A stretch of 64,000 nt of DNA from Cannabis sativa (Eukaryota > Streptophyta > Magnoliopsida > Rosales > Cannabaceae). Below, one piece after another: positions 46,779 to 58,236 of the stretch (position 1 is the first letter of the stretch; each line of letters starts with the position of its first letter). The translations under genes were made by a program, and so were the position numbers. The notes under the pieces are model-generated. The model was not told the DNA's origin. It saw only the letters and a program-made list of their open reading frames with translations, and searched no databases. The stretch lies in contig NC_083603.1 of the NCBI RefSeq assembly GCF_029168945.1, positions 40,734,396 to 40,798,395 on the forward strand, given 5' to 3'.

Positions 46779-47840
46779 TTTCTAGTTAGTTATTATCTAA
46801 ATATTCTCTAAATGCTAAAGCCTCCATTAATAACCAGACAGTTATTTCTGTTATATTCAAGGCTTCAGTTTGGAGTTTGTGTTGCTGTCTTATGTTGCCA
46901 CATCAGCATTTCACCTTTTAACTAACCTATTGGTAATATAACATCTGTTCATAAGAACTGGTTGTTAGTTTTTGTGTTTCTAGAGAGTGAAAACCGAATC
47001 GATTTGAGAGGATTTTTGAGTTTGTAATTTGAGTTCTTTGGAGGGTGTATCACATCTGTTCTAATACTGAAAATTAGAGATAAAATCCCTTCCATGGATG
47101 TAGTTTTCTCATACCGAAAATTCCAAACCAAGTAGTTGTTTTCTTCTCTTTGTTTCTCTAGTTCTCTGTGCTTTGCTTGTTGATTGGTTTATAATAGCAA
47201 GATTTTTGCTTATGTTGTTCTTCACAATTTGTATTATATTGTTGTTCTATTCAATTTTAAATGAACAGTATTACTATCAAGACTTTTCTGTATTGATTGA
47301 AAGCTTAATAGTACTTTGATCATTAAGTTGTATGATCAAGTGTTTTTTCTTTTATATAATGTATATTATCAGATACAAACAATTAACATTACGTAAAATC
47401 TAACATTATATATTTTTCTTTGTAGTGTTGAGTGGGAGATGATAGGTATGGTTGGTTCCTTAAAGCATTATTTATTGGTCACTTAATTTAGTATTGTTGG
47501 TGAGCTAAGCTAAATATATTTTAAATTTAATAAGTAAAATGCTTGTTGACTTTAAACTTAAAACTAAGAATGAGGTCAGCTATTATTCAAATGCATATGT
47601 CGTTTGTTTATGAATCCTTATCACTTACTATGTTGTCTTTTTCATGTTGTGTGTAGACTTTTAGAAATTTATCATATGATATAACAATAATAATAAGATC
47701 TAAGTTAACAGCTTTTGTCATAAACAAAAATGAAAATTATGTAATTTGTTGGTGACATATTCATACAACTTTTACAGTCCATTGAGCCAGTAATTTGCTT
47801 CTATAATCATTGTTCTTCATCCTCATTCCCTAGCTTCAAC
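46779..47840. other. Intergenic between SLO2 and the NLR gene
   Basis: Likely 3' UTR of SLO2 and promoter of the NLR. AT-rich, with no transposon ends or ORFs that I can recognise. Several TATA-like words occur (TTTATATAATGTATA near 47353), too far upstream to tie firmly to the NLR start. Confidence 0.4.
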
Positions 47841-50800
47841 ATGGCTGCTGAGATGGTTGCTGGCGCTTTGCTCTCTGCTTCACTTCAGGTTTTGTTTCAA
47901 CGATTGGCCTCCGAGGAGATACCCCGGCTGTTTCAGGGGAAGAAGCTGATTTTAGAGCAGCTAGATGAGTTGAACATTGTGTTGTTGTCTGCTCATGCAC
48001 TACTCAACGATGCTGAGGAGAAGCAACTTCAAAACCCGGAGGTCAAGATGTGGCTTTTCAATCTTCAAGATGTGATCTATCAAGCCGATGACTTGGTGGA
48101 TAGGATCGATTATGAAGCTCTGCGATCCAAGCTTGGAGATGATGAATCCAGCAGCTCCTCGAGCAAGGTATTTAAAAAATTTAAATCTCGGTTACCTTTC
48201 TTGTCCCAATTTGATGAATCTGTTAGGCTTGACACCGTGGAGATCCTTCGTAAGTTAAAGATTCTCGTTGATCAAAAGGATGCTCTTGGCTTGAGAGAAG
48301 GTGCTCAAAACAAACTTTCTCAAAGGCCACCAGCTCCTTTAGTAGAACAAGCTGATGTTTATGGGAGGGCTGCTGAAAAAGAACTCATTGTTGATCTATT
48401 GTTGAAAGATGATGTTGATGGTGGTAATAAGATTTCTGTCATCCCGATTGTAGGGATGGGAGGCGTGGGAAAAACAACACTTGCTCAACTTGTTTATGAT
48501 GATGATCGAGTTCAAAAATATTTTCAGATAAAAGTATGGATTACTGTTTCGGATGAGTTTGATATTTCTAGGATAACGAAAGAAATATATGAGGGGGTCA
48601 TTTCCTACAAATGTCATATTGAGAACTCGGAAGAAATTCGGAGGAGATTGAAGAAAGAATTGAAGGGAAAAAAATTTCTCTTTGTTCATGATGATGTTTG
48701 GAATGAGTCTTATTCTCAGTGGGACACTTTGAAAAGTTGTTTCAACTCTGGGGCAAATGGAAGTAAAATTATAGTGACTACAAGAAGCACAATTGTAGCC
48801 AACACTATGGCAACTTGCAAGATTCATCAACTACAAACTTTAATGAATGAAGATTGTTGGAAATTATTTGTCAAACATGCTTTTGGAAACAAGGTTGATC
48901 TCAATGAAAACCAAGACCTTCAAGTAATTGGAAGGAAAATAGTGGATAAGTGCAAAGGCCTTCCGTTAGCAATAAAATCTCTAGGTGGATTGTTGCGTTC
49001 CGAACGAGATTCTAAAAAATGGGAAGACATACTTAAGAGTGACACATGGGAGGAGTTGTACAAGAAAGAGGGTTCTATTCTTCCAGCTTTATGGTTGAGC
49101 TATCGTCACTTACCTGCACATTTGAAACGATGTTTTGTGTATTGTTCTATTTTTCCTAAAGATTATGAGTTTGATGGAAAAGGCTTGATTTTGTTGTGGA
49201 TGGCAGAAGGTTTTTTGGAGACTGATAAAAAATATAAAAAGATGGAGGAGCTTGGAGAGGAATACCTTCAAGATCTTTTATCAAGGTCATTCTTTCAACA
49301 TTCAAGTTATAAGAAAGAATCCTTTCTCCAAATGCATGACATGGTACATGATTTAGCTATGTTTGCATCATCTGGTTTTTGTTTTAGGATGGATAAGAGT
49401 AATGATTTACTTGGCCTTTCAACAAAGATTCGTCATTTATCATATATGAAGACCGAGAAATACGATGCTAGAACTCTCAAGTGCTTAAGTGAAGCTAATT
49501 GTTTGCGTACCTTTCTAGCATTACCATTCGAACAAGACTCTGTAGATAACTTTCTACCGTATGATATGTTGCTTTCCGCAGGAAGTTGTTTAAGAGTACT
49601 TTCTTTAAACAACTCTTCTATCACGAAGCTCCCCGATTCAATTGGCAATTTAAAGCATTTAAGGTACTTGGACTTGTCTTGCACTGCAATTGAAGAGTTA
49701 AACAATTCAATTTGTACTTTGTACAATTTGCAGACTTTATTGCTGTTAAATTGTTACAAACTTTCTCAATTACCGAAGAAAATGGGAAGCTTAATCAACT
49801 TGCGATACCTGGAGATTGATGGTGTGCCTTTGAAAGAGATACCAGAAGATATTAGTAATATGAAACACTTGCAATTCTTATCTAATGTGATTTTGAGTGA
49901 CAAAAATAGTGGTGGATTTAAAATGAAAAGTGTAGCAAAGCTTGCAAATTTACGTTGCATTTCAGGGTTAGAAAATGTCAACAATGCAACAGAAGCTTCA
50001 GAAGCTAATTTGAAGGATAAGAAGGGCCTTTCAATTCTAACTTTGATTTGGAATGCTAATGGTAGTGTGGCTGATAGTTCGCAAAAAGAAAAGGATATAC
50101 TCGATGCACTTCAACCTCACACAAACTTGGAGCATCTCGGGATTGAAAATTATAGAGGTACAATATTCTCAGACTGGATTGGAAACTCTTCAATTTCTAA
50201 TTTAGTATTCATCAGCTTATTCAACTGTAAAAGTTGTTACACTTTACCACCACTAGGACAGCTAAAGTTTCTCAAAGATCTCTTCATTTTTGGATGTGAT
50301 AGTGTGATTTTAATAGGTGATGAGATTCATGACAAGGACCCTCTATTTCGTTGTCTAGAAAGGTTAAGGATTGAAGGTATGTTGGAGTGGAAAGATTGGT
50401 CATTTAGTAGTGAAGTTGTGCAAGAAGGTCAAATATTCCCTCTTCTTAAAACACTTGTCATACATAATTGCCCAAAGCTTAATGTTGTCTTACCTTGTTA
50501 TCTTCCATCCTTGGAATCTCTTCGTATCTTGAGTTGCGAACAATCAGTGGTTTTGCTTCCAAGAACTCAACAAGCTGTCATAGCCCCTCCCTCTCTTGTC
50601 TATGTAAGAATAAGTAATTGTCCAGTGTTGGAATCGCTTCTAGACTTGACATCACACTCGAAAGTAAGGAGTCTTCATCTAAATTACTCCAAGACGTCTT
50701 TCCAGAACTGTAAGAAATGGGATCTGCATAGACTCTCTAGTTTGAAAGTCTTAACTATCAAAGATTGGGAAGATGACTTCTTTCCCGAGGAGGGACTCCT

Positions 50801-51077
50801 TCCGACCACTCTGAATAGACTCGAGATTTGGTATTCTAGTAAACTTGAAACCCTTAATGGAAAGGCCTTTCAACAGCTTACCTCCCTTACAACCTTAGAT
50901 ATTAGTAACTGTGAAAGGCTGCGGTGCTTGCCCGAAGAAGGGCTGCCTACTTCCCTTTCTTATTTATACATATTTGAATGTCCTTTGCTAAATCAACGCT
51001 GTGAGAAAGGAGGAGAAGATTGGCCTAAGATTCAACACATCACAGAAGTGTGGTTAGATCATGAGCTTATCAATTAA
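47841..51077 (+). CDS. CC-NB-LRR (RPP13-like 1 type) disease resistance protein
   Basis: An uninterrupted single-exon frame of 1078 residues. An Rx-type coiled-coil domain spans about residues 5-110, with an EDVID-like segment LQDVIYQADDLVDRI. In the NB-ARC, the P-loop GMGGVGKTT is at 205-213, kinase-2 FVHDDVW at 281-287, RNBS-B GSKIIVTTRS, GLPLAIKSLGG, RNBS-D CFVYCSIFPKDYEF and MHD at 498-500. Leucine-rich repeats run from about 570 to 1065 (LRVLSLNNSSI, LRYLDLSCTAI and so on). Such proteins sit in the cytosol, sense pathogen effectors and trigger cell death. The residue before the kinase-2 aspartates is His, where the family usually has Leu; both Asp are present. All motifs are intact, so it is likely functional. 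A rearranged partial copy lies 9 kb upstream at 38960-39292. Confidence 0.93.
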   Translation: MAAEMVAGALLSASLQVLFQRLASEEIPRLFQGKKLILEQLDELNIVLLSAHALLNDAEEKQLQNPEVKMWLFNLQDVIYQADDLVDRIDYEALRSKLGDDESSSSSSKVFKKFKSRLPFLSQFDESVRLDTVEILRKLKILVDQKDALGLREGAQNKLSQRPPAPLVEQADVYGRAAEKELIVDLLLKDDVDGGNKISVIPIVGMGGVGKTTLAQLVYDDDRVQKYFQIKVWITVSDEFDISRITKEIYEGVISYKCHIENSEEIRRRLKKELKGKKFLFVHDDVWNESYSQWDTLKSCFNSGANGSKIIVTTRSTIVANTMATCKIHQLQTLMNEDCWKLFVKHAFGNKVDLNENQDLQVIGRKIVDKCKGLPLAIKSLGGLLRSERDSKKWEDILKSDTWEELYKKEGSILPALWLSYRHLPAHLKRCFVYCSIFPKDYEFDGKGLILLWMAEGFLETDKKYKKMEELGEEYLQDLLSRSFFQHSSYKKESFLQMHDMVHDLAMFASSGFCFRMDKSNDLLGLSTKIRHLSYMKTEKYDARTLKCLSEANCLRTFLALPFEQDSVDNFLPYDMLLSAGSCLRVLSLNNSSITKLPDSIGNLKHLRYLDLSCTAIEELNNSICTLYNLQTLLLLNCYKLSQLPKKMGSLINLRYLEIDGVPLKEIPEDISNMKHLQFLSNVILSDKNSGGFKMKSVAKLANLRCISGLENVNNATEASEANLKDKKGLSILTLIWNANGSVADSSQKEKDILDALQPHTNLEHLGIENYRGTIFSDWIGNSSISNLVFISLFNCKSCYTLPPLGQLKFLKDLFIFGCDSVILIGDEIHDKDPLFRCLERLRIEGMLEWKDWSFSSEVVQEGQIFPLLKTLVIHNCPKLNVVLPCYLPSLESLRILSCEQSVVLLPRTQQAVIAPPSLVYVRISNCPVLESLLDLTSHSKVRSLHLNYSKTSFQNCKKWDLHRLSSLKVLTIKDWEDDFFPEEGLLPTTLNRLEIWYSSKLETLNGKAFQQLTSLTTLDISNCERLRCLPEEGLPTSLSYLYIFECPLLNQRCEKGGEDWPKIQHITEVWLDHELIN

Positions 51078-52221
51078 ATTCCCAAATCATGTACAGGTAC
51101 ATTCTCTTCTTTTCCTTCTTTTATTGTTATGTTGGATTATGTAATAAAACTAAGTAAATGCTATGATGCTATATTTGCTCTATTGATATGTAGTTCTTAT
51201 CTCAGATCAGTTTCATTTCTTAGTGTTCTTCGTTTAAGGTTCTTTATTTTCATCGTCTACAGACAGCCAAAGATGCCCTCTAACAGTATCAGTTATCACA
51301 AATGATGGGCTGAGTGCAATATTGTGGTAACATGAACAACATTACAACTCCATGCCATGCCAATTAACTCAGAATAGACATGAAATTGTGATCAATATTT
51401 GTTTCGTTGTTCAAGGAGTTTCGGAAAGGCTTTCACCAGGCTAGAAAGGTTTTTATCTTTCTTGATGAATCTCATGAACGTATTTTCATTTTCTTTCTTT
51501 GCTGAGACATAAACTATGTTGTTGTCTAGATCTTTGACTTAAAACAATATTGTACAAGTGTTTTTATGGGATTTTCATTTGCAAACTCCTATTTATAAAG
51601 TTTAAATGTCCTCTACTTATCCACCATTGTAACTTGTCATTGATTATGATCCTCAGGAAGGTGTTCCGCGACACTAGTGTTGCATTGTAAGGATGATGAT
51701 TTTCGCCCCAAAAGATTTTACAAAGAATGTTGGTTGTAGCGGTTCTTGCTGAAGCGCTCGCTGCTGTGCAAATGCGTTCTTGTCGGCTCGGTTGTGTAAA
51801 GGTGTGTGAGGTGGTTGTTAGGGAGAGAGATTGAGCTGTGGCATGTGATGTCAATAGGAAGAGTAGATGCAGCTGCAGCATGAGTTGTTCAACATCATTA
51901 GCATGAGTTGTGGCATGTAATGACAAGCTTTGAGTTTCAGCTCAGATAACAAAATGGCTCCTATGTAATTTGTATGCTTCTTATCATATGGTTGTTTGTT
52001 CCACATAGACTAGTAATAAAAATTCCCTAATCCAAATGCTATATAAATATAAATATAATTATAATAGAAAAACATTTATGCACACCTATATGCCAACTCA
52101 CAAAGAATCAAACAATCTTAAATGAAATTAAACTCTTATGATTGTTATAAAAGTAATCAAAAGAGTCAAATCATAATGTTATAGCAAATAATTCTAATGC
52201 AAAAAAACAATTTGTAATTTT
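51078..52221. other. Intergenic downstream of the NLR
   Basis: 51078-51260 is probable 3' UTR. A 120-codon minus-strand frame at 51926-51564 has no recognisable domain and I do not call it a gene. At 51935-51985 the words CAGCTCAGATAACAAAATGG and CTCCTATGTAATTTGTATGC repeat the sequence just upstream of SLO2 (44583-44622). Confidence 0.45.
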
Positions 52222-52593
52222 GAGAAATTTGTGGCCAAACCTTTTTATGTTTCAATTGTTAAACACTTAACTCTTTATCTTTTTTTAGTGGTAATACCCT
52301 TATGTTTGATTCTGTTTGCAAACATGATACATTTGTTAAATTTGGGTGTTAAGTGCGAATTAGGATTGGCACTGTGTACAAATGCGTACACGTGGCATGT
52401 TTTCATTGGTTCAAATAATTTTAATGATTTAAATATAATTAAAATTATTTTATAATTAAACATAAATAAAAATAATATATATTCTTTTATTTATCATATA
52501 CATTTGTTATTTTTTTTTATTTTATTTTTTTAAAAAAAAAGGATTAAGTGTTTAACAATTAAAACATAAGGGAAGTTTGGCCGCAAATTTCTC
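52222..52593. mobile_element. MITE with about 50-bp terminal inverted repeats
   Basis: The left end GAGAAATTTGTGGCCAAAC, followed by ATGTTTCAATTGTTAAACAC, is inverted at the right end: TTAAGTGTTTAACAATTAAA then AGTTTGGCCGCAAATTTCTC. The element is 372 bp. No clear target duplication. Related words (GGATTAAGTGTATCGCTACAAATTGCTC) occur at 61745-61785. Non-coding. Confidence 0.78.
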
Positions 52594-53904
52594 TTTTCTT
52601 AATTAATTAATTGTTCGAAACATTATTGTTTGCTAAATGCTAACTAAATGCAAATTTACAAATTACGTCAGCACTAAAAATTTCTCGAACCAAAGTAAAT
52701 AACATTCATTAAGAATTAAAGTCATGTTACAATATTCAATTCATAAATCATCTGAACATAAAGTAAATTATAACATGAAATGAAAATCCAATACCATGTC
52801 ATATACGTTATTAAGAGTTACTCTGCTGAACAAAACTATGAAAAGGAAGAAAAGTTATAGTTCTAATTAGCATAAACTATAAGATAGAAAGTGGTAAATA
52901 TTAGTGCTGTAAATATAGGTTGAGTTTTTTGATACGACACGAAATCGGTACGAGTTTGAGAGGTACAAGCATGACCGAAAAAGAAAAAATATGGGTTTGG
53001 ACACGGCACGACACAATACTACAAATTAGCATGATACGGTATGGAAAAGATAAACTTAAGCACGATGAATTCGAAAGCACGACACGTAAACACTAATAAA
53101 CTAGCACAAAAACGAACATGTTAAAAATTCTTATAATTTCATAACTATAATAATAATACATATGTATTTAGTAATAAATATTCTAATTAGAATCATTCTA
53201 ATTAATTTTTTGTATGATTATGTAGAAAATATTGTTGAAAATTTTATAAAAATAATTGAAATTATAAAAATAAATAAATAAATATAATTTAGTGATTAAC
53301 TCATTAATTATATATAAAAAAAAATAGTGAAAAAATAAAGCCTGAAATGAATTTGAGCCCGTTAGAAAATGAGCTAGCCCATTTATGAAAAATTGGTTAG
53401 CCTAAAGTACAGCATGAGTCCGAGCACGTCAAGAAAATATAAACTTACGAGTTGTGTCGAGCTTATTCTTTAAAATATTGGCATGACATGGCCATATCTT
53501 TTTATGAACCTGTACGACACGATCTATATTATTGCAGGGTTTTTAAAATATGGGCCGCACCGAACACACATTTAAAACTATGGTAGACATTAAGAAGTAT
53601 ATATGCCAAAATAGATAACATACATACCATAACAGGTGCAAAATCTAAAAATGCATATCATATCAAAGCAACAATAACCTAACTTATAAAGTACATATTA
53701 TGTTGTTGTCTATTTTTTGCAATACATGAACTAGCCTTCAAAATAACATGTCTCCTCATGCAAAGGATTCAACATCATATATACTTATTCTATATCAAGG
53801 TTGGTTTAATTCTAATGACACAAATTCAAAATTTGGAAAGAATATAAGGCATAAGAATCATTTCTAGATACATGGGTAGTTAGCTAAAGCTTTTAGTAGC
53901 TTGA
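52594..53904. repeat. Intergenic with a degenerate hAT-like repeat
   Basis: 52905-53560 contains many CACGACAC/GTGTCG words on both sides (GATACGACACGAAATCGG; ACGAGTTGTGTCGAGC). It starts near TTAGTGCTGTAAATATAGG. This is the same style of element as 12110-12545 and 34385-34835. The remainder is AT-rich. 53700-53904 is the probable 3' UTR of the minus-strand PPR gene. Confidence 0.45.
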
Positions 53905-56900
53905 TTACCAATAATCAGAACAAGAACACTTGCCATCACTAAACTGATGAAACCGAAAAGGATCTCTCAACACTATTTTCCGGCCAACTATTTCGCTCAC
54001 AAACTTGTAAACTGAATGGCAATCGCCACAAACTCGAAGATTTTTGAAAACTTTAATGGTTGAACCTTCTGGTGTACTAATCAATGCAAATGCAAGAGCA
54101 ATTCTTTCACTGTGGTTCCAAAGATTTTGCTCCTTTTGCTCTTCATCAGTGTCATGTAGTGCATAGCTTGTATCAGCAACATAGCCAGCTTCTCTAATCA
54201 TTTTCATGAGCTCTCTCAACTTGTTATAAATCTGTCCAATCTGAGGATGAGACTTCTCTCCCATACCGAATTTACTTACCTGATTTTTCAGCTTAACCCA
54301 GCTACAAGCAGGTTGCTTCTTAATATTGTGTGATCCCATAAGTGTCCTTACACTCTCTACATCCTCCCATCTTCCGGTTGCTGCACAGATATTCGAATAA
54401 AGAACATAAGCTGAATCATCTGATGGATCTAACTTCAATAGATGTTCTGCTGCTTTCCTCCCTAGCTCCAAGTTGCGATGAATCTTACAGGACGCTAACA
54501 AGCTTCGCCAAACAAGGTCATTTGGTGGTACTGGCATTCGTTGAATGAAATCTTCAGCCTCAGTAAGCCGTCCTGATCGTCCAAGAAGATCAATGATGCA
54601 GACACAATGCTCTATAGCTGGTGGGACACTAAACTTGGTTGTCATCGAAGCATAGTATTGAAGACCATCGTCCACAAGACCCCCGTGACTGCACGCAGAT
54701 AAAAGTGAGACAAATGTGACATGATCGGGTTTTTCTCCCCATTTCAACATTTCATGGAAAGTCTCCTTAGCCTTCTGAAAATGCCCGTGTCTTGCAAACG
54801 ATGATATCAAAATGTTCCATGATAATCGCCATCTGTTTATCGGTAAGGGAAGTACACTTAAGACATCATCTAATTCACCACATTTTCCATACATATCCAT
54901 AGTTGCATTTGTAACATAATGATCTGATTGAAAACCAAGTTTCACTACTAATCCATGAAGCTGCTGTCCTTCCTCCAAAATAGCCAAGTCAGCAGTAACA
55001 GAAAGTCCCACGGATAGACTGAATTGATCTAAACACAAGTCATTGTTTCTCATCTTCAATATAAGTTTCAAAGCTTCCTCCCCATAACCATGATGAGCAT
55101 TAGCAGCAATGATGGCATTCCAAGAAATGGAGTGCTTAGTAGATAATCTATTAAACATGAAGTTACTTGAGTTTAAATCGCCACACTTGGCATACATTGT
55201 TATAAGTGAATTTTGTACATAAATATCTGAATCAAATCCTGTCTGAAGAATTTGTGAATGAATTGGAGTCCCCTGTTTTCGCAAAGTATCAGGACTAGAT
55301 AAAGAACCGAGAAGATTGACAATTGTTATGTAATTTGCTGGTATATCTTCTCCTTTCATCATCTTGAAAGCCATTAGTGCCTCATTTGCTTCTCTCTTCT
55401 CAGCATGGCAACCAATGAGGGCATTCCAAGTTACTTCGTCTCGCTTAGGCATTAGTTGCAATACTTTTCTAGCTTCAGCTGTAAAACCAGATTTTCCATA
55501 CATGGTAACTAATGCATTGCCTGTGACTAAATTTATTTGTAAGCCTGCAAGGATTGAAAGAGCATGAATTATCTTTCCCTCGACAATGAATTCTGGATTC
55601 GAACAGGCAGCCAATGCACTGGTTAAAGTCACATAGTTCATTGTTTTTCTCATCTGCAGCATTTTGGCAAAAAGCTCCAATGCTATTTGGCTTTCCTCAT
55701 TCTGAACATGGCATGCTACCATGGAGTTCCACGAGATTAAATCCTTCTCGGGCATCCTTTGGAAAACTGACTTTGCATCTTCAGATCTCCCAGCCTCAGA
55801 ATACATACCTATAAGAGTATTTCCAACACAAACATTTGACTCTAATCCCATTTTCATAACTAGTCCATGAATTCCCCTACCCCACTTTAAGTTATCTACC
55901 AAACTACATACCGCTAACAAGATCGAAAGTGTAGTAGAATTTACCTCTTTATGAGCATGTCTCATCCAATAGAAACACCTTAACGATTCTTCACAAAGCC
56001 CATTATTTGCATTGGCTGAAATAATCGAATTCCATGATATTGTGTCAAGCTCATCCATTTGATCAAATACATGATTGGCCTCATGCACATTATTGCAGCT
56101 ACCAAACATAGCTATAAGGGAATTCCCCACAGAAACATTAGTCTCTAGCCCAATCTTCATTACATGCCCAAGAACTTGAAGACCTAAGAACTCATCCCCT
56201 AAAAGCCCACAAGTTTTCAGGACAACAGCAATTGTGTTCTCATTGCAACATGACTCTTCATACCCCAAACTTCTATACAAGTCAATAACTTTATCTAACT
56301 CTCCTTTATCTAAATACCCAACCATCAATGAAGTCCAAGTAACAACATTTCTTTCAGGCATATCCTCAAAGATCTTATGGGCATCAAAAACCAATCCATA
56401 AGTTCCATAAAAATGTAACAAACAAGTTCCCACAAAAACATCACTTAATAAACCAACTTTAACAATAAATCCATGGACTTGCAATCCTTCATCAAACATG
56501 GAAACCGATTTATCACATGCCGTTACCAAACTAGCAACCAAAAACCCACTTGACTTTACACCACCTTCAAGCATCTCTCTAAAGAATTCAATGGCTTTCG
56601 AGTAAGCACGGACTCGAACATAACCCGACATCATTGTATTCCAAGAAGCTTCATTTCTCTCAAACATATCATCAAACACATATCGGGCATATGTTATGTG
56701 ACCAAACTTAGAGTACATATTCACCAATGTATTCCCATAAAATACACCAAATGGCACAAAACCCTTCAAGCACAGCCCATGTAAGGCTCTTCCAGTGATC
56801 TCTTTGGTTATTTCTGAAAACCCCTTTTGAGTAAAGCTCGAAATTTCGTGATTTGGATGGCAAGAGAGCCATTTGACACCATATTCCGGGACCTCTTCTA

Positions 56901-57072
56901 TGAATGGAAATGAGATAGCTTGAGCTTGTGAGTGGCTCCGGCAACGGAAAACGTGAAAAAGAGAGAAGGTTGAGGCCGGAGGGATTCTGCAGTAGCACCC
57001 AAAGACATGAACAGAAAATAGTTTTCTGATATTCATTCCCATTCCCATTACCTTCCATTGATCATTGATCAC
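53905..57072 (-). CDS. DYW-class PLS pentatricopeptide repeat protein
   Basis: An intronless minus-strand frame of 1055 residues. The first 60 or so residues are basic and hydrophobic, an organelle (likely mitochondrial) presequence. About 20 or more PPR motifs of P, L and S type follow (NTLVNMYSKFGHITYARYVF, NSLITMYAKCGDLNSSNFMF). The E/E+ region comes next (ACSWVKLKNQVSKFGMGEKS, HPQIGQIYNKL). The complete DYW domain has HSERIALAFALI, the CxxCH zinc motif VCGDCHSVYKF, and ends SCSDYW. DYW domains are cytidine deaminases for organelle C-to-U RNA editing. The motif order recalls Arabidopsis At1g16480; orthology is from memory. The start could be the first ATG or the ATG at residue 9 or 11 (MGMGMN); the presequence is kept either way. 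Confidence 0.9.
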   Translation of the reverse strand: MINDQWKVMGMGMNIRKLFSVHVFGCYCRIPPASTFSLFHVFRCRSHSQAQAISFPFIEEVPEYGVKWLSCHPNHEISSFTQKGFSEITKEITGRALHGLCLKGFVPFGVFYGNTLVNMYSKFGHITYARYVFDDMFERNEASWNTMMSGYVRVRAYSKAIEFFREMLEGGVKSSGFLVASLVTACDKSVSMFDEGLQVHGFIVKVGLLSDVFVGTCLLHFYGTYGLVFDAHKIFEDMPERNVVTWTSLMVGYLDKGELDKVIDLYRSLGYEESCCNENTIAVVLKTCGLLGDEFLGLQVLGHVMKIGLETNVSVGNSLIAMFGSCNNVHEANHVFDQMDELDTISWNSIISANANNGLCEESLRCFYWMRHAHKEVNSTTLSILLAVCSLVDNLKWGRGIHGLVMKMGLESNVCVGNTLIGMYSEAGRSEDAKSVFQRMPEKDLISWNSMVACHVQNEESQIALELFAKMLQMRKTMNYVTLTSALAACSNPEFIVEGKIIHALSILAGLQINLVTGNALVTMYGKSGFTAEARKVLQLMPKRDEVTWNALIGCHAEKREANEALMAFKMMKGEDIPANYITIVNLLGSLSSPDTLRKQGTPIHSQILQTGFDSDIYVQNSLITMYAKCGDLNSSNFMFNRLSTKHSISWNAIIAANAHHGYGEEALKLILKMRNNDLCLDQFSLSVGLSVTADLAILEEGQQLHGLVVKLGFQSDHYVTNATMDMYGKCGELDDVLSVLPLPINRWRLSWNILISSFARHGHFQKAKETFHEMLKWGEKPDHVTFVSLLSACSHGGLVDDGLQYYASMTTKFSVPPAIEHCVCIIDLLGRSGRLTEAEDFIQRMPVPPNDLVWRSLLASCKIHRNLELGRKAAEHLLKLDPSDDSAYVLYSNICAATGRWEDVESVRTLMGSHNIKKQPACSWVKLKNQVSKFGMGEKSHPQIGQIYNKLRELMKMIREAGYVADTSYALHDTDEEQKEQNLWNHSERIALAFALISTPEGSTIKVFKNLRVCGDCHSVYKFVSEIVGRKIVLRDPFRFHQFSDGKCSCSDYW

Positions 57073-58236
57073 AGTAGCTTAGCTAAGTCTCTCTCTACTT
57101 TGTGTTCTCTAAGAATTTATATAAAAATGAACTGATTTCTTAGTTAAAGCTTACTTTTTTGTTTTTGAATGTTTGAAAAAAAAAAACAGTTATTCTCGTT
57201 AGGCCATCACAATAATTATATATTAAATAGTTATTAAAAAAACAATTAATTATTTAATTATTTTACAATTTTACATACTTTTTCATTCATTTTGGTAGGA
57301 GTGGGATATATAACTAAAATATGTGATATTTGGACTTTGATGGTTTCAAAAATTTAACAATTTCCTTCAGTTTTCAACTGTCTACAAAATTTAAGGGCAT
57401 TTTTTTATTTGTTACATGTAGAAACTTAGGGCAAAATTCTTAATTATTCTCCCATGATTTTCTTTTCTTTTTTTTTTTTGTTGAAAAATCATTCATATTA
57501 AAGGAAAGAACTTATAGCACGATTACTAAATTGTATGTAAAATTAAAATAATCAATAAAAAAATAAATAGGTTGAAAATATAAAATAATTAGAAACTATG
57601 TTGTTTACTAAAATATAAGAAAAAAATAAGAATATATTTATCTTTTTAATTTTTAATTAATAAAATAAAAATAAAGTAATTAAAAAAGGAAAAAATATTC
57701 TTTATAAAAATAAATGGAAAACATTTCCCTCACTATTTTTCTTAGTTTAAGTAGCTCCACTAGCTTCTATTTTTTATAGATTTAAGAACAAAAAAAAAAT
57801 TTATTTTTTTTTTTTCAAAAAAATGCTAAAAAGAAATAGTGGTACCTAATACCTTTTTATATAATACTATCATTATTGATCTAATTAAGTATCGAGTCAT
57901 ATATAGTTTAACGTAATAACTTGAGAGAATCGTGAGCAAAATATGTTTAGAGGTACTTCATACCGCTAGTACCAAATAATAATACTCTTTTATATACTAT
58001 TATGTTTAAGTCTCCTTACTTTTTTTTAGAGTAGTTAAGTCATTATTAAGACTAAACTTGATTGTATAATCCTCCCAAACACAAATATTATTAAAACAAT
58101 TAATATGCAATTAATTATTATTTTTTTTAAATGTTATTATTATTAGTTGTATAATATTTGTACAGTAATACTAACGTTAACACTTATATAATATATTAAA
58201 TTATGTACTAATCATTATTAATTATTAATTAATTAA
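57073..58236. other. Intergenic between the DYW gene and CCD4
   Basis: AT-rich with long A and T runs. Both flanking genes are on the minus strand, so this is the DYW promoter on the left and the CCD4 3' flank on the right. About 57840-57980 carries a weak, degenerate TAGTACC/GGTACTT-type repeat like the one at 22185-22260. No ORF with domains. Confidence 0.4.

Noticed and set aside
51564..51926. 120-codon minus-strand ORF downstream of the NLR
   Set aside because: No recognisable domain. The sequence context is a repeat shared with the SLO2 upstream region.
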